Positions 52,351 through 60,839 are shown, numbered from the stretch's first letter. The stretch: 64,000 bases of DNA from Rhodococcus_G sp042879035 (GCF_042879035.1 NZ_JBIAOU010000001.1:1-64000), one strand, 5' to 3'. Notes: generated from the sequence alone by a model not told the origin. A program made the numbers and translations.

Positions 52351-54893
52351 CGTCAGCGTTGGCCACGCTGAGCAGACAGTCCAGGCGTCTCGCCGGACTC
52401 GTCCGGTTCGGGGCGTCCGGGGCGCCGGTGAGTATCTGCCTGCTCGTCCTGCTGTGGGTCCTCGGGGCCGCCACCGGCAATCTCGGCCGCGGCGCCGGAC
52501 GATCCGTCACGCACCAGTTCGCGGCCGGGATCATGGCGTTCGAGCACGGCCGGATCTGGACTGCCGTGACGTCCGGCCTGTGGGCGCAGGGACTGGCCGG
52601 GTACCTCCTCGCGACGGCGGCGATCCTGCTGATCGCCGCACCCATCGAACACCGCATCGGTTCGGGCCGGTTCGCGGTTGCCGCCCTCACCACACAGGTG
52701 TTCGGCACCCTGGTCGCGCTCGCACTGTGCGAAGTGGTCAAGCTGGTCGACGGCGGCTGGGGGTTCCGACTGCACGTGGGCTTCTCGGTCAGCCCGACCC
52801 CCTGGATCGTGGGTGTCGCGATGGTCGCCAGCTCCTCGATGACCACGCTGTGGCGGCGGCGTCTGCGGGTCGGGCTGCTGGCGCTGCTGATCACCCTCGC
52901 CCTGTTCGGAGGGCACCTGCTGGACCTGGTGCGACTGTCGTCTGCGGTGGTCGGGCTGGTACTCGGACCCGTGATCGTCGGCCGGTCCGCCCGTGGACAG
53001 CGGCTCGCGGGCACCCAGCGCGAGGGTAGGGTCCTGGTCGCGCTCGTGGTCGCGGCCAGCGCGCTGGGTCCGGCGCTCGCCGCACTGTCCCCGAACGCCG
53101 TGGGTCCGCTGGCCGTGTTGCGCGACCTCTTCCGCGGGGTCGAGTGGACACCGGCCGAGGTGCGGGACCTGTGCGTGCAGTCCCGCACCGGCGAGGACTG
53201 CCGACGCGGGCTGCTGGGACTGCGGCTCGGCGGTGTCGGGCCGACCATCCTGAGTCTGATGCCGTCGATCCTGCTGTTGGTGCTCGCAGACGGGTTGCGC
53301 CGCGGTCGCCGCTTCGCGTGGATCGCGGTGGTCTGCGCGCAGGGTGTGCTGCTGGCGCTGTCGCTGCTGAACTTCGCGGTCCGCTACGTCGGGTTCGTGG
53401 AGGGCGATTCGCTGTTCTACGGGCTCGACTCGCCGACCGTGTACCGGACGCTGGCGCCGTTCCTGACGCCACTGGCGGTCCTCGTCCTGCTCGTGGTGAC
53501 CCGACGGTTCTTCACCGTCTCCGCGCCGCACGGCACCTACCGACGGTGGTGGCTGCGGCTGGCGGGGGTCGCGGGTGCACTCGGCGTCGCCTACGTCGCA
53601 CTCGGCATGATCGCTCGCAGCGGGTTCGACCGGGTTCCGTCCGTGCCCGCCCTGCTCGCCGACTATCCGCAGCGGTTGGTGCCGCCCGTGTACCTGCAGT
53701 GGCTCGACCCCCGGTTCCTACCGGACGACGCGGTCACCACCCTGCTGTACGAGTGGACCGGTGTGGTGCTGTGGGTCGCGGTCTGCGTCGCGGTCGCCGC
53801 GACGTTCTTCGCCCCCGCCTACGGTGCGGCCACCGACGACACCGAACGAGCCAGGCGCCTGCTGATCTCGGGCACCGGCGGACCCCTGTCGTGGATGACC
53901 ACCTGGCGGGGCAACCGGTACTGGTTCGCACCGGACGGCCGCGGGTACGTCGCCTATCGGGTGATCGCCGGTGTCGCCCTGACCACCGGCGACCCGGTCG
54001 GGCCACCGCAGGCGCTGCGCGACAACGTCACCGGGTTCGCCGACTTCGCCACCGGCAACGGCTGGATCCCCTGCTTCTACTCGGTGACGGCCGAACTGCG
54101 CGCGGTCACGGACTCGATCGGCTGGGCCGGATTCCAGGTGGCCGAGGAGACGGTGCTGCACCTCGACCAGCTCGAGTTCAAGGGCAAGAAGTTCCAGGAC
54201 GTCCGCACCGCGCTGAACCGGGCCTCGAAATCGGGTGTGCGTGCCGAGTGGATCAGCTTCCCGGATGCGCCACTGGCCCTGACCGACCAGATCACGGCGA
54301 TCTCGGAGGAATGGGTCGCGGACAAGGGCATGCCGGAGATGGGATTCACCCTCGGCGGGCTCGACGAGATCGACGACCCGCGGGTGCGTTGCCTGATCGC
54401 CGTCGACGCGGAGCGGACCGTGCACGGCGTCACCTCGTGGATGCCGGTGTACCGCGACGGCCGCGTCGTCGGCTGGACCCTCGACTTCATGCGTCGCCGC
54501 GCGGAGGGTTTCCGACCTGCCATGGAGTTCCTGATCGCGTCGGCCGCGCTGTCACTGAAGGAGGAGGGCGCCGAGTTCGTCAGCCTGTCCGGGGCGCCGC
54601 TCGCGAAGGTCACCGAGGCGGACGGTTCCGCTCCCACCGCCGACCAGAGCACACTCGCCGCGGTCATGGACACGGTCCTCGACGTCCTCGGACGCACCCT
54701 CGAACCGGTCTACGGGTTCCGTTCGCTGCTCGCGTTCAAGGCGAAGTTCCAACCGGACTACGTACCCATGTACATGGTGTTCGCCGACCCCGCGGCCCTG
54801 CCGAGCATCGGCAACGCCGTCGGCCGCGCCTACCTGCCCGGGGTGTCCCTCGGGCAGGGGCTGCGGCTGGTCCGCACGATGTTCCGAAGCTGA
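52347..54893 (+). CDS. MprF-like protein: rhomboid-like membrane region plus DUF2156 domain
   Basis: 848 residues. The N-terminal part has many helices; its first 180 residues (HQFAAGIMAFEHGRIWTAVT, IEHRIGSGRFAVAALTTQVF) resemble a rhomboid fold but without a clear catalytic Ser-His pair. Later helices carry conserved Tyr and Trp residues. The C-terminal about 330 residues (WMTTWRGNRYWFAPDGRGYV, FQDVRTALNRASKSGVRAEW, VSLSGAPLAKVTE) are the DUF2156 aminoacyl-phospholipid synthase domain of MprF/LysX. No lysyl-tRNA synthetase domain is attached. It may add an amino acid to a lipid using charged tRNA, or a related acyl group. Confidence 0.82.
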   Translation: MTSALATLSRQSRRLAGLVRFGASGAPVSICLLVLLWVLGAATGNLGRGAGRSVTHQFAAGIMAFEHGRIWTAVTSGLWAQGLAGYLLATAAILLIAAPIEHRIGSGRFAVAALTTQVFGTLVALALCEVVKLVDGGWGFRLHVGFSVSPTPWIVGVAMVASSSMTTLWRRRLRVGLLALLITLALFGGHLLDLVRLSSAVVGLVLGPVIVGRSARGQRLAGTQREGRVLVALVVAASALGPALAALSPNAVGPLAVLRDLFRGVEWTPAEVRDLCVQSRTGEDCRRGLLGLRLGGVGPTILSLMPSILLLVLADGLRRGRRFAWIAVVCAQGVLLALSLLNFAVRYVGFVEGDSLFYGLDSPTVYRTLAPFLTPLAVLVLLVVTRRFFTVSAPHGTYRRWWLRLAGVAGALGVAYVALGMIARSGFDRVPSVPALLADYPQRLVPPVYLQWLDPRFLPDDAVTTLLYEWTGVVLWVAVCVAVAATFFAPAYGAATDDTERARRLLISGTGGPLSWMTTWRGNRYWFAPDGRGYVAYRVIAGVALTTGDPVGPPQALRDNVTGFADFATGNGWIPCFYSVTAELRAVTDSIGWAGFQVAEETVLHLDQLEFKGKKFQDVRTALNRASKSGVRAEWISFPDAPLALTDQITAISEEWVADKGMPEMGFTLGGLDEIDDPRVRCLIAVDAERTVHGVTSWMPVYRDGRVVGWTLDFMRRRAEGFRPAMEFLIASAALSLKEEGAEFVSLSGAPLAKVTEADGSAPTADQSTLAAVMDTVLDVLGRTLEPVYGFRSLLAFKAKFQPDYVPMYMVFADPAALPSIGNAVGRAYLPGVSLGQGLRLVRTMFRS

Positions 54894-54907
54894 CCAGCGG
54901 TACGCCT

Positions 54908-55789
54908 CTAGTTGTGCGGAATGTCGAGCGGATGGTCGGGTCCGCCGACAGAGCCGTACACGTGCCGGGTGCCGACCGGCACGATGAGGGGCCGATCCGA
55001 CACCGGGTCGTCGATCACGCGTGCTTCGAGCCCGAACACGTCGAGCAGCAACTCCGGCGAGATCACCTCGGACGGCGTGCCCTGCGCGACGAGCGAACCC
55101 TGCGACATCACGACCAGCCGATCGCTGTAGCGGATCGCGAGGTTCAGGTCGTGCAGCACCATGACGACCGTGCGCCCGAGCTCGGAGTGCAGACGGTCGA
55201 CGAGGTCGAGTACCTCCACCGAGTGCGCGAGGTCGAGGTAGGTCGTGGGCTCGTCGAGCAGCAGGATGTCGGTGCCCTGCGCGAGCGCCATCGAGATCCA
55301 GGCCCGCTGCCGCTGACCACCGGAGAGCTGCTCGACGGGCCGGTCGGCGAGATCGGACACCCCGGTCAGGGCCAGTGCCTTCGCGACCTCGCCCTCGTCG
55401 TCGGACGACCACTGCCGCAGCCACGACTGGTGTGGGTGACGACCTCGGGAGACCAGGTCGCCGACGGTCAGGCCCTCGGGCGCGGTCGGCGCCTGCGGCA
55501 GCATGCCGAGGGTCCGCGCGACGTCCTTGGTCCGCATCGACGAGATGGCCTTGCCGTCGAGCAGCACCTGACCGCTGCGCGGCTTGAGCAGCCGCCCGAG
55601 AGAACGGAGCAGGGTGGACTTGCCGCAGCCGTTGGGCCCGATGATGGTGGTGACCAGCCCGGTCGGGACCTCGAGGTCGAGCCCGTCGATGATCAGCCGG
55701 TCGCCGTAGCCCACGACGAGCGATTCGGCGGTGAGCCGCGGGCTCGGGTCGAGCCGTTCGGGGGCATCTGCAGCATGCGGGGCGCTCAT
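54908..55789 (-). CDS. Iron-siderophore ABC transporter ATP-binding protein
   Basis: 293 residues. Walker A IGPNGCGKSTLLRSLGR near 48, signature QLSGGQRQRAWISMALAQ near 153, Walker B DILLLDEPTTYLDLAHSV near 175 and the H-loop LHDLNLAIRYSD, as in FecE/FepC. ATG 55789 has GGAAGGTGA upstream. It overlaps the upstream permease by 4 bases, giving a permease-permease-ATPase operon. No substrate-binding lipoprotein gene is included; it may be elsewhere. Confidence 0.94.
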   Translation of the reverse strand: MSAPHAADAPERLDPSPRLTAESLVVGYGDRLIIDGLDLEVPTGLVTTIIGPNGCGKSTLLRSLGRLLKPRSGQVLLDGKAISSMRTKDVARTLGMLPQAPTAPEGLTVGDLVSRGRHPHQSWLRQWSSDDEGEVAKALALTGVSDLADRPVEQLSGGQRQRAWISMALAQGTDILLLDEPTTYLDLAHSVEVLDLVDRLHSELGRTVVMVLHDLNLAIRYSDRLVVMSQGSLVAQGTPSEVISPELLLDVFGLEARVIDDPVSDRPLIVPVGTRHVYGSVGGPDHPLDIPHN

Positions 55790-56892
55790 GCGGTCACCTT
55801 CCGATTGTTGCGAATGAGCAGGTAGATCAGGAACGGACCGCCGAGCGCCGAGGTGACGACGCCGACAGGCAGTTCGACGGGGAGCATGGTGCGGCCGATG
55901 ATGTCGCTGCCGAGCACCAGGATGGCCCCCATCAGTCCGGACGCGATGATCGGCGGCCCCGGCGTGCGGAGCAGTCGCAGGGCCAGCTGCGGAGCGGCGA
56001 GGGCGACGAAGCCGATCGGGCCGACCGCGGCGGTCGCGATGGCCGCGAGCCCGACCGCGGCGAGCAGCAGCACCGCCTGTCCGGTCTGCAGCCGCACGCC
56101 GAGGGCGCGGGCGTTGTCGTCGCCGAGCCGCAACACGCCGAGCGTGAACGATGCGATCACGGCGGCGGTACCGACAACGGCGACACCGATCGCGACGGGC
56201 CACACCTGTGCCCAGTCGCTGCCGTTGAGGGAGCCGTTGAGCCACACCTGCGCGCGCGCGACGTCGTTGATGTCGGCCGAGATCAGCAGCCACTGGATGA
56301 GCGCGACGAGCATCGCGTTGGCGCCGATCCCGATGAGGACGATGCGGTAACCCTGGACGCCGCCACGCCAGGCGAGCAGGTAGATCACCAGGGCGGTGAC
56401 GATGCCGCCGACGAGCGCGGCGAGGGGGATGCCGAGCGCGGCCAGTGCACCCACGAACGCGCCACCGCCGCCGACCACGATCAGCGTCACCGCGGCGGCG
56501 CTCGCGCCCGCGGTGATGCCGAGGATGTCGGGGCTGGCCAGAGGGTTGCGCAGGATCGACTGGGTGATCGCGCCCGCGATACCGAGCGCGACGCCCGTCA
56601 GCAGCGCGGTCAGCCCGCGAGGCAGGCGCAGATCCATCACGATGAAGCGCTCGACCTTGGTGCCACCACCGAAGAGGATCTCCGCGACGGTCGGGATGGG
56701 AACGGGGAATTCGCCGCGACCGATGTTGATGCACAGCAGCAGGAAGGCGGCGGCGAGCAGCAGGACCGTGATGGTGGCCATCGTGGTCCGGCGGACGAGG
56801 GAGATGCGGCCGACCCGGAACGCGGGCCTACCCGGCACGGTGGTCGGCAGTGCCCCGGCGTCGGTGAGGGAATTGCGTTCGAGGGTGCTCAC
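55786..56892 (-). CDS. Iron-siderophore ABC transporter permease (FecCD family)
   Basis: 368 residues with about ten membrane helices. Typical FecCD features: RLPRGLTALLTGVALGIAGA, NPLASPDILGITAGASAAAV, GLAAIATAAVGPIGFVALAA and the closing LPVGVVTSALGGPFLIYLLI. About 40 cytosolic N-terminal residues precede the first helix (TITVLLLAAAFLLLCINIGR). The GTG overlaps the stop of the RDD-fused permease and its own stop overlaps the ATPase start, so all three are made together. It likely forms a heterodimer with the other permease. Confidence 0.93.
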   Translation of the reverse strand: MSTLERNSLTDAGALPTTVPGRPAFRVGRISLVRRTTMATITVLLLAAAFLLLCINIGRGEFPVPIPTVAEILFGGGTKVERFIVMDLRLPRGLTALLTGVALGIAGAITQSILRNPLASPDILGITAGASAAAVTLIVVGGGGAFVGALAALGIPLAALVGGIVTALVIYLLAWRGGVQGYRIVLIGIGANAMLVALIQWLLISADINDVARAQVWLNGSLNGSDWAQVWPVAIGVAVVGTAAVIASFTLGVLRLGDDNARALGVRLQTGQAVLLLAAVGLAAIATAAVGPIGFVALAAPQLALRLLRTPGPPIIASGLMGAILVLGSDIIGRTMLPVELPVGVVTSALGGPFLIYLLIRNNRKVTA

Positions 56893-58319
56893 AGCGACAC
56901 CAGCTTCCTGCGCCGCACTAGCGCGATGAAGAACGGCGCACCGAACACTGCGAGCACGATGCCGACCTGGAGTTCGCCGGGGCGGACCACCACGCGACCG
57001 ATGACGTCGGCGAGCAGGACCATGATCGCGCCGAGCAGGCCGGCGTAGGGGACCAGCCAGCGGTAGTCGGGGCCGGTGATGAACCGCGCCACGTGCGGAA
57101 CGACGAGACCGACGAAGGCGATCGGTCCGCAGGCGGCGGTCGCGGCGCCGGTGAGCAGTGTTATCGCGGCGATGCCGACGGCACGGGTGAGCGCGACGTT
57201 GGTGCCCAGTCCGCGGGCGACGTCGTCTCCCAGGCTGATCACGTTCAGCGCCGGGGTGCCGGCGACGGCGATCACGACACCGAGGACGATGAACGGCAAC
57301 ACCTGCCACAGCACTTCGGGTCCACGGCCGGCGACCGAGCCGACGACCCAGAACCGGTAGCCGTCGAGGCTGGTCTGGTCGAGGAGGATGACGGTCTGGG
57401 TCATCGCCTGGAGGAACATCGCGACCGCGGCGCCGGCGAGCGCGAGGCTGAGCGGACTCGACCCCCCGTTGCCGATCGACGACACACCGAAGACCACGAT
57501 GCTCGCGGCGAGGGATCCGGCGAAGGCGAACCACAGGTACTGGCTCGGCGTGGTGAACCCGAGGAAGTAGATCGACAGGACCACGAAGAGCGCGGCGCCG
57601 GCATTGAGCCCGAGCAGCCCGGCGTCGGCGAGCGGGTTGCGGGTGTGGCCCTGGATCAGGGCACCCGCGATGCCCAACGCGACGCCGACCGCGACGGCGA
57701 GTGCCGTGCGCGGAATCCGCAGGGTGCGCACGACGAGGTCGGTGTCGGTGCCCGTGGACTGGAACAGCGCGTGGAAGATCTCGCCGAAGTCCATGGGGCG
57801 GGCGCCGACCGCGACGCTCGCGACGACCGTCGCGAGGAGGATCAGGAGCAGGACGGCGAGCCCGATCAGTCGCCGCTTGCGGAGGGTGGGGATCGAGTTG
57901 TCCGCGGGGAGAGGACGAAAGCCCTCGTCGACGGCGGTGGCGTACCGCACGACCTCGGTGCCGCTGCGGGGCAGCAGTGCCCGACGGGTGCCGAGTGGCC
58001 CTCCGGTGGTGGCGTCGCGGGTGATCAGGCCGAGCCAGTTCTTGCCGACGCCGGCCCCCGTGGTGCCTTCGCGCACGCCACGGTTCCAGACCAGGAGAGT
58101 GGCCGCGACGACCACGGCGACCACGCCGAAGACGATCCGGTCCATCTGGCCGCCGCCGTTGTCGTCGCGCAGGGAGTCGACGATGTACCAGCCGATCACC
58201 AGCGGCACGGCGACGAGGGCGACGTCGACGACGGCCGCGACGGCGCGCAGGCCACGTGGGGCGGGCCCGCGGGGAATCTCCCGGACCGCGTAGTCCACGT
58301 CGCCGGGGGTGATGGTCAC
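56889..58319 (-). CDS. RDD domain fused to a FecCD iron-siderophore permease
   Basis: 476 residues from GTG 58319 (TITPGDVDYAVREIPRG), 7 bases after GGAG; a GTG at 58325 is too close to that site. Residues 1-150 are an RDD-type membrane domain (RGLRAVAAVVDVALVAVPLV, then GVGKNWLGLITRDATTGGPL), with two helices and the final Arg/Asp residues. The FecCD permease starts near 155 (RLIGLAVLLLILLATVVASV) and has IPRTALAVAVGVALGIAGAL and GPIAFVGLVVPHVARFITGP. RDD domains usually stand alone or with transporters; direct fusion to FecCD is unusual. Iron boxes lie upstream. Confidence 0.9.
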   Translation of the reverse strand: MTITPGDVDYAVREIPRGPAPRGLRAVAAVVDVALVAVPLVIGWYIVDSLRDDNGGGQMDRIVFGVVAVVVAATLLVWNRGVREGTTGAGVGKNWLGLITRDATTGGPLGTRRALLPRSGTEVVRYATAVDEGFRPLPADNSIPTLRKRRLIGLAVLLLILLATVVASVAVGARPMDFGEIFHALFQSTGTDTDLVVRTLRIPRTALAVAVGVALGIAGALIQGHTRNPLADAGLLGLNAGAALFVVLSIYFLGFTTPSQYLWFAFAGSLAASIVVFGVSSIGNGGSSPLSLALAGAAVAMFLQAMTQTVILLDQTSLDGYRFWVVGSVAGRGPEVLWQVLPFIVLGVVIAVAGTPALNVISLGDDVARGLGTNVALTRAVGIAAITLLTGAATAACGPIAFVGLVVPHVARFITGPDYRWLVPYAGLLGAIMVLLADVIGRVVVRPGELQVGIVLAVFGAPFFIALVRRRKLVSL

Positions 58320-58357
58320 GAGCACGCTCCTGCGTCGGATGAGGCGAACGGTCTCCA

Positions 58358-58369
58358 GGTTACGTAACC
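58358..58369. promoter_or_regulatory. Palindrome near the iron-transport operon
   Basis: GGTTACGTAACC is a perfect 12-bp dyad 39 bases before the permease GTG. The IdeR half-site GGTTA-TAACC is present, but the central spacing is one base shorter than in the consensus, so it is a weak candidate. Confidence 0.4.
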
Positions 58370-58410
58370 CTATCCAAACCCGGAATGCCGCCTCCCTGTT
58401 TCGGGCCGCT

Positions 58411-58429
58411 TGTGGTTAGGCTAACCTAT
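58411..58429. promoter_or_regulatory. IdeR/DtxR iron box
   Basis: TGTGGTTAGGCTAACCTAT matches the IdeR consensus TTAGGTTAGSCTAACCTAA at 16 of 19 positions. It lies between the divergent permease operon and the FhuF-like gene, 36 bases before the latter, so iron-loaded repressor could shut both. Confidence 0.8.
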
Positions 58430-58464
58430 GTTTGATCTTGCATCGGATGACGAAGGAGTGAGAA

Positions 58465-59250
58465 GTGTCGACGATCCCCGTGCTCCCGCGCGTAGAACTC
58501 GCTGTGCCCCTGCGAGGTTCGGCACTCTCGGAGTCCTGTATCCGGCTGCGCGCGATCCACCCGGACTACCCGCGCGTCTACGCGGTCGCCCAGATGGTCG
58601 AGCAGCCCAAGCGGCGCTGGTGGGCGCTTGCTCAGGGCATCCGTGGCGACCGGCTCGAGCGCATGCTCACCCGGTGCCTCGAGGACATCCCCGACCGTGA
58701 GGCGGCGGCCATCTCGGTCGCGTCGGCGTTGATCCACGCCGTCGTCGGCCGGGTGGCGGCGCTGGTGGTGCTCGAGGGGCGCGCGTGGGACGCCGGGTTG
58801 GACAACCTCTCGATCCACATGGACAGCGACGGATGCATCGACTGGGTCGGCGTCTGGAACCCGACGGTGCGTGTGCTGCCCGGCGACCATTGGGGCGGAT
58901 CCGACGGGGTGGTGATCCTGCCCTGCGAGCGGGCCCTGTCCATGTGGACCGCATGCCGGTGCCGGACCTCGCTGACCGCGGTCTTCGACGCGCTCGACGG
59001 GCTCGTCCCGTTGGATCGCTCGGTGCTGTGGGCGATGGTCGGCGAGGCGGTGCTCGGCGCCGCGACGTTGGTTCCGACGCGCGGTGGGGTCGCCGCCTCG
59101 GTCGCGTACCGCCGCGGTCAGGCTCTGCTCGACGCGTTCGAGACCTCCGGGATGCCGGTGCGGGCCCGGGCGGGGCGCCCGGCGCTGCGTCGTCCGGTCG
59201 GTCGGGACACGGTTCGTGTCACCGCACCCCTCCAAGCCCTTGCAAGTTAG
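58465..59250 (+). CDS. FhuF-like/IucA-C-terminal-domain protein
   Basis: 261 residues from GTG with AAGGAG 6 bases before. Segments such as WWALAQGIRGDRLERMLTRC, ISVASALIHAVVGRVAALVV and WVGVWNPTVRVLPGD fit the FhuF-like (PF06276-type) fold of siderophore-iron reductases. The C-terminal CC-x10-C-x2-C iron-sulfur motif of FhuF is absent; Cys residues are scattered (TRCLED, DGCIDW, LPCERA, TACRCR). It may thus handle siderophore without an Fe-S centre, or be a relative of another function. Iron control is indicated by the box at 58411. Confidence 0.6.
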   Translation: MSTIPVLPRVELAVPLRGSALSESCIRLRAIHPDYPRVYAVAQMVEQPKRRWWALAQGIRGDRLERMLTRCLEDIPDREAAAISVASALIHAVVGRVAALVVLEGRAWDAGLDNLSIHMDSDGCIDWVGVWNPTVRVLPGDHWGGSDGVVILPCERALSMWTACRCRTSLTAVFDALDGLVPLDRSVLWAMVGEAVLGAATLVPTRGGVAASVAYRRGQALLDAFETSGMPVRARAGRPALRRPVGRDTVRVTAPLQALAS

Positions 59251-59268
59251 GAAAGCCTTCCCTATAGT
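59240..59268 (+). promoter_or_regulatory. Promoter with embedded IdeR-like box
   Basis: TTGCAA (59240-59245) and TATAGT (59263-59268) are 17 bases apart. TTAGGAAAGCCTTCCCTAT (59247-59265), which matches the IdeR consensus at 14 of 19 positions, fills the spacer. The -35 overlaps the end of the FhuF-like gene. Initiation is expected near 59275. Confidence 0.65.
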
Positions 59269-59274
59269 TCGAGG

Positions 59275-59390
59275 CGCGACAAACCAGCCGAACCACCGGA
59301 CCGTGCCGGAGTCCTGAGGGCTGCAGTGACTCCCGGTCCCCTCCACAGCGGGCCCCGCACCGAACCACCGGTGCGGGGCCCGCTGTCACA
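59275..59390 (+). ncRNA. Candidate iron-responsive small RNA
   Basis: Transcription from the promoter at 59240 would yield about 115 bases ending at the 18-bp hairpin (59345-59386). No start codon with ribosome-binding site opens a credible gene in it. GGAGTC (59308-59313) and GACTCC (59328-59333) form an inner stem, leaving the 5' about 30 bases single-stranded. Mycobacteria have an IdeR-controlled sRNA of similar size (MrsI) between blaI and ndh homologues; similarity here is only in logic and neighbourhood, no sequence match was tested. Confidence 0.4.
59345..59386. terminator. Strong hairpin between the FhuF-like gene and ndh
   Basis: ACAGCGGGCCCCGCACCG (59345-59362) pairs exactly with CGGTGCGGGGCCCGCTGT (59369-59386): 18 bp, 6-base loop, no U-run. 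It can end transcripts from both directions. Confidence 0.85.
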
Positions 59391-59429
59391 TCGAGGCCCA
59401 CCCGTCTCGCGCGACGACGCGGGAGCCGC

Positions 59430-60839
59430 CTACCCGGCCTTCTCGCGTTCCTCACCGGTCGACACCGCCGTCGGGTCGCCGATCAGTCCGGCTTCCCGCG
59501 CGCGCTCGTAGTCCTGTAGGTCCTCGATCGCGGTGCGTGCGAACACCTGCTGCTCCGTCGAGGCCATCTGTGCGCGGCCGCGGCCGAGGAAAGTCACCGT
59601 CCACGACAGCACGGTGGAGAACTTGCTCCGGAACCCCACGAGGTACATCAGGTGGATCACCAGCCACATCACCCAGCCGATGAACCCGGTGATCTCCAGC
59701 TTCCCGACCTTCGCCACCGCACTGAACCGGGAGATCGTCGCCATCGACCCCTTGTCGAAGTACTTGAACGGCTGACGCTGGTCCGGCGGCGTCCCCGCGA
59801 GGGTCGCCTTGATCTGCTTGGCGGCGTGCTTGCCACCCTGCATCGCCACCTGGGCGAGGCCGGGCAGGCTGTCGAGGGCCATCATGTCGCCGACCACGTA
59901 GACGTTGGGATGGCCGGGCAACGACAGATCGGGGTTCACGTGCACCCGGCCGGCCCGGTCGATCTCCGCACCGGACTGGTCCGCGAGCTGCTTGCCGAGG
60001 GGGCTGGCCTGCACGCCCGCGGACCACACCTTGCACTGGCAGTCGATGCGACGCGTCGTCCCGTCCTTCTCCTTGACCACCAGGCCGTCCGCGTCCACGT
60101 CGGTGACCATGGCGTTCGGCTGGATCTCGACCCCCAGCTTCTCGAGCCGGGCCGCGGCGTTGGCGCTGAGCTTGCCGCCGTACACCGGCAACACGACCGG
60201 AGCGCCGTCGAGGAGGATCACCCTGGCCTCGCGGGGGTCGATCCTGCGGAACGCCCCGGCGAGGGTCCGGTTCGCCAGTTCGGCGATCTGTCCCGCCAGC
60301 TCGACGCCGGTCGGGCCCGCGCCCACCACCACGAACGTGAGCAGCCGCGTCCGTTCCTCCGGATCGTCGGAGAGTTCGGCCTCCTCGAAGGCGCCGAGGA
60401 TGCGGCCGCGCAGTTCGAGCGCGTCGTCGATCGTCTTCATTCCGGGAGCGAACTTGGCGAACTGGTCGTTGCCGAAGTACGACTGGCCGGCGCCCGCCGC
60501 CACGATGAGGCTGTCGAACTCGGTCACGGTGTCGCGCCCCAGCAGCCGGGACGTCACGGTCCGCGCGGTCAGGTCGATCCGCTCGACGTCGCCGAGCAGG
60601 ACCCGCGCGTTGCGCTGCTTGCGCAGGACGAGGCGGGTGGCGGGGGCGATGTCCCCGACGGAGAGGATGCCGGTGGCGACCTGGTAGAGCAGGGGTTGGA
60701 ACAGGTGGTGGGTGGTGCGGGCGACGAGTGTGATGTCGACGTCGGCGTGTTTGAGGGCCTGGGCTCCGAAGAGGCCGCCGAATCCCGAGCCGATCACGAC
60801 GACGCGGTGGCGGGGCGAATCGACCGAATTGACGCTCAT
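59430..60839 (-). CDS. ndh: Type II NADH dehydrogenase
   Basis: 469 residues from ATG 60839, with GAGGAG 7 bases before. Transfers electrons from NADH to menaquinone without pumping protons. Two Rossmann motifs: VVVIGSGFGGLFGAQALKHA near 13 for FAD and VVVGAGPTGVELAGQIAEL near 170 for NADH. YVVGDMMALDSLPGLAQVAM near 315 is typical of NDH-2. The C-terminal helix GFIGWVMWLVIHLMYLVGF near 385 attaches it to the membrane. It corresponds to Rv1854c. Confidence 0.95.
   Translation of the reverse strand: MSVNSVDSPRHRVVVIGSGFGGLFGAQALKHADVDITLVARTTHHLFQPLLYQVATGILSVGDIAPATRLVLRKQRNARVLLGDVERIDLTARTVTSRLLGRDTVTEFDSLIVAAGAGQSYFGNDQFAKFAPGMKTIDDALELRGRILGAFEEAELSDDPEERTRLLTFVVVGAGPTGVELAGQIAELANRTLAGAFRRIDPREARVILLDGAPVVLPVYGGKLSANAAARLEKLGVEIQPNAMVTDVDADGLVVKEKDGTTRRIDCQCKVWSAGVQASPLGKQLADQSGAEIDRAGRVHVNPDLSLPGHPNVYVVGDMMALDSLPGLAQVAMQGGKHAAKQIKATLAGTPPDQRQPFKYFDKGSMATISRFSAVAKVGKLEITGFIGWVMWLVIHLMYLVGFRSKFSTVLSWTVTFLGRGRAQMASTEQQVFARTAIEDLQDYERAREAGLIGDPTAVSTGEEREKAG

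Noticed and set aside
59275..59390. Short protein in the candidate sRNA
   Set aside because: No start codon with ribosome-binding site opens a frame of useful length before the hairpin.
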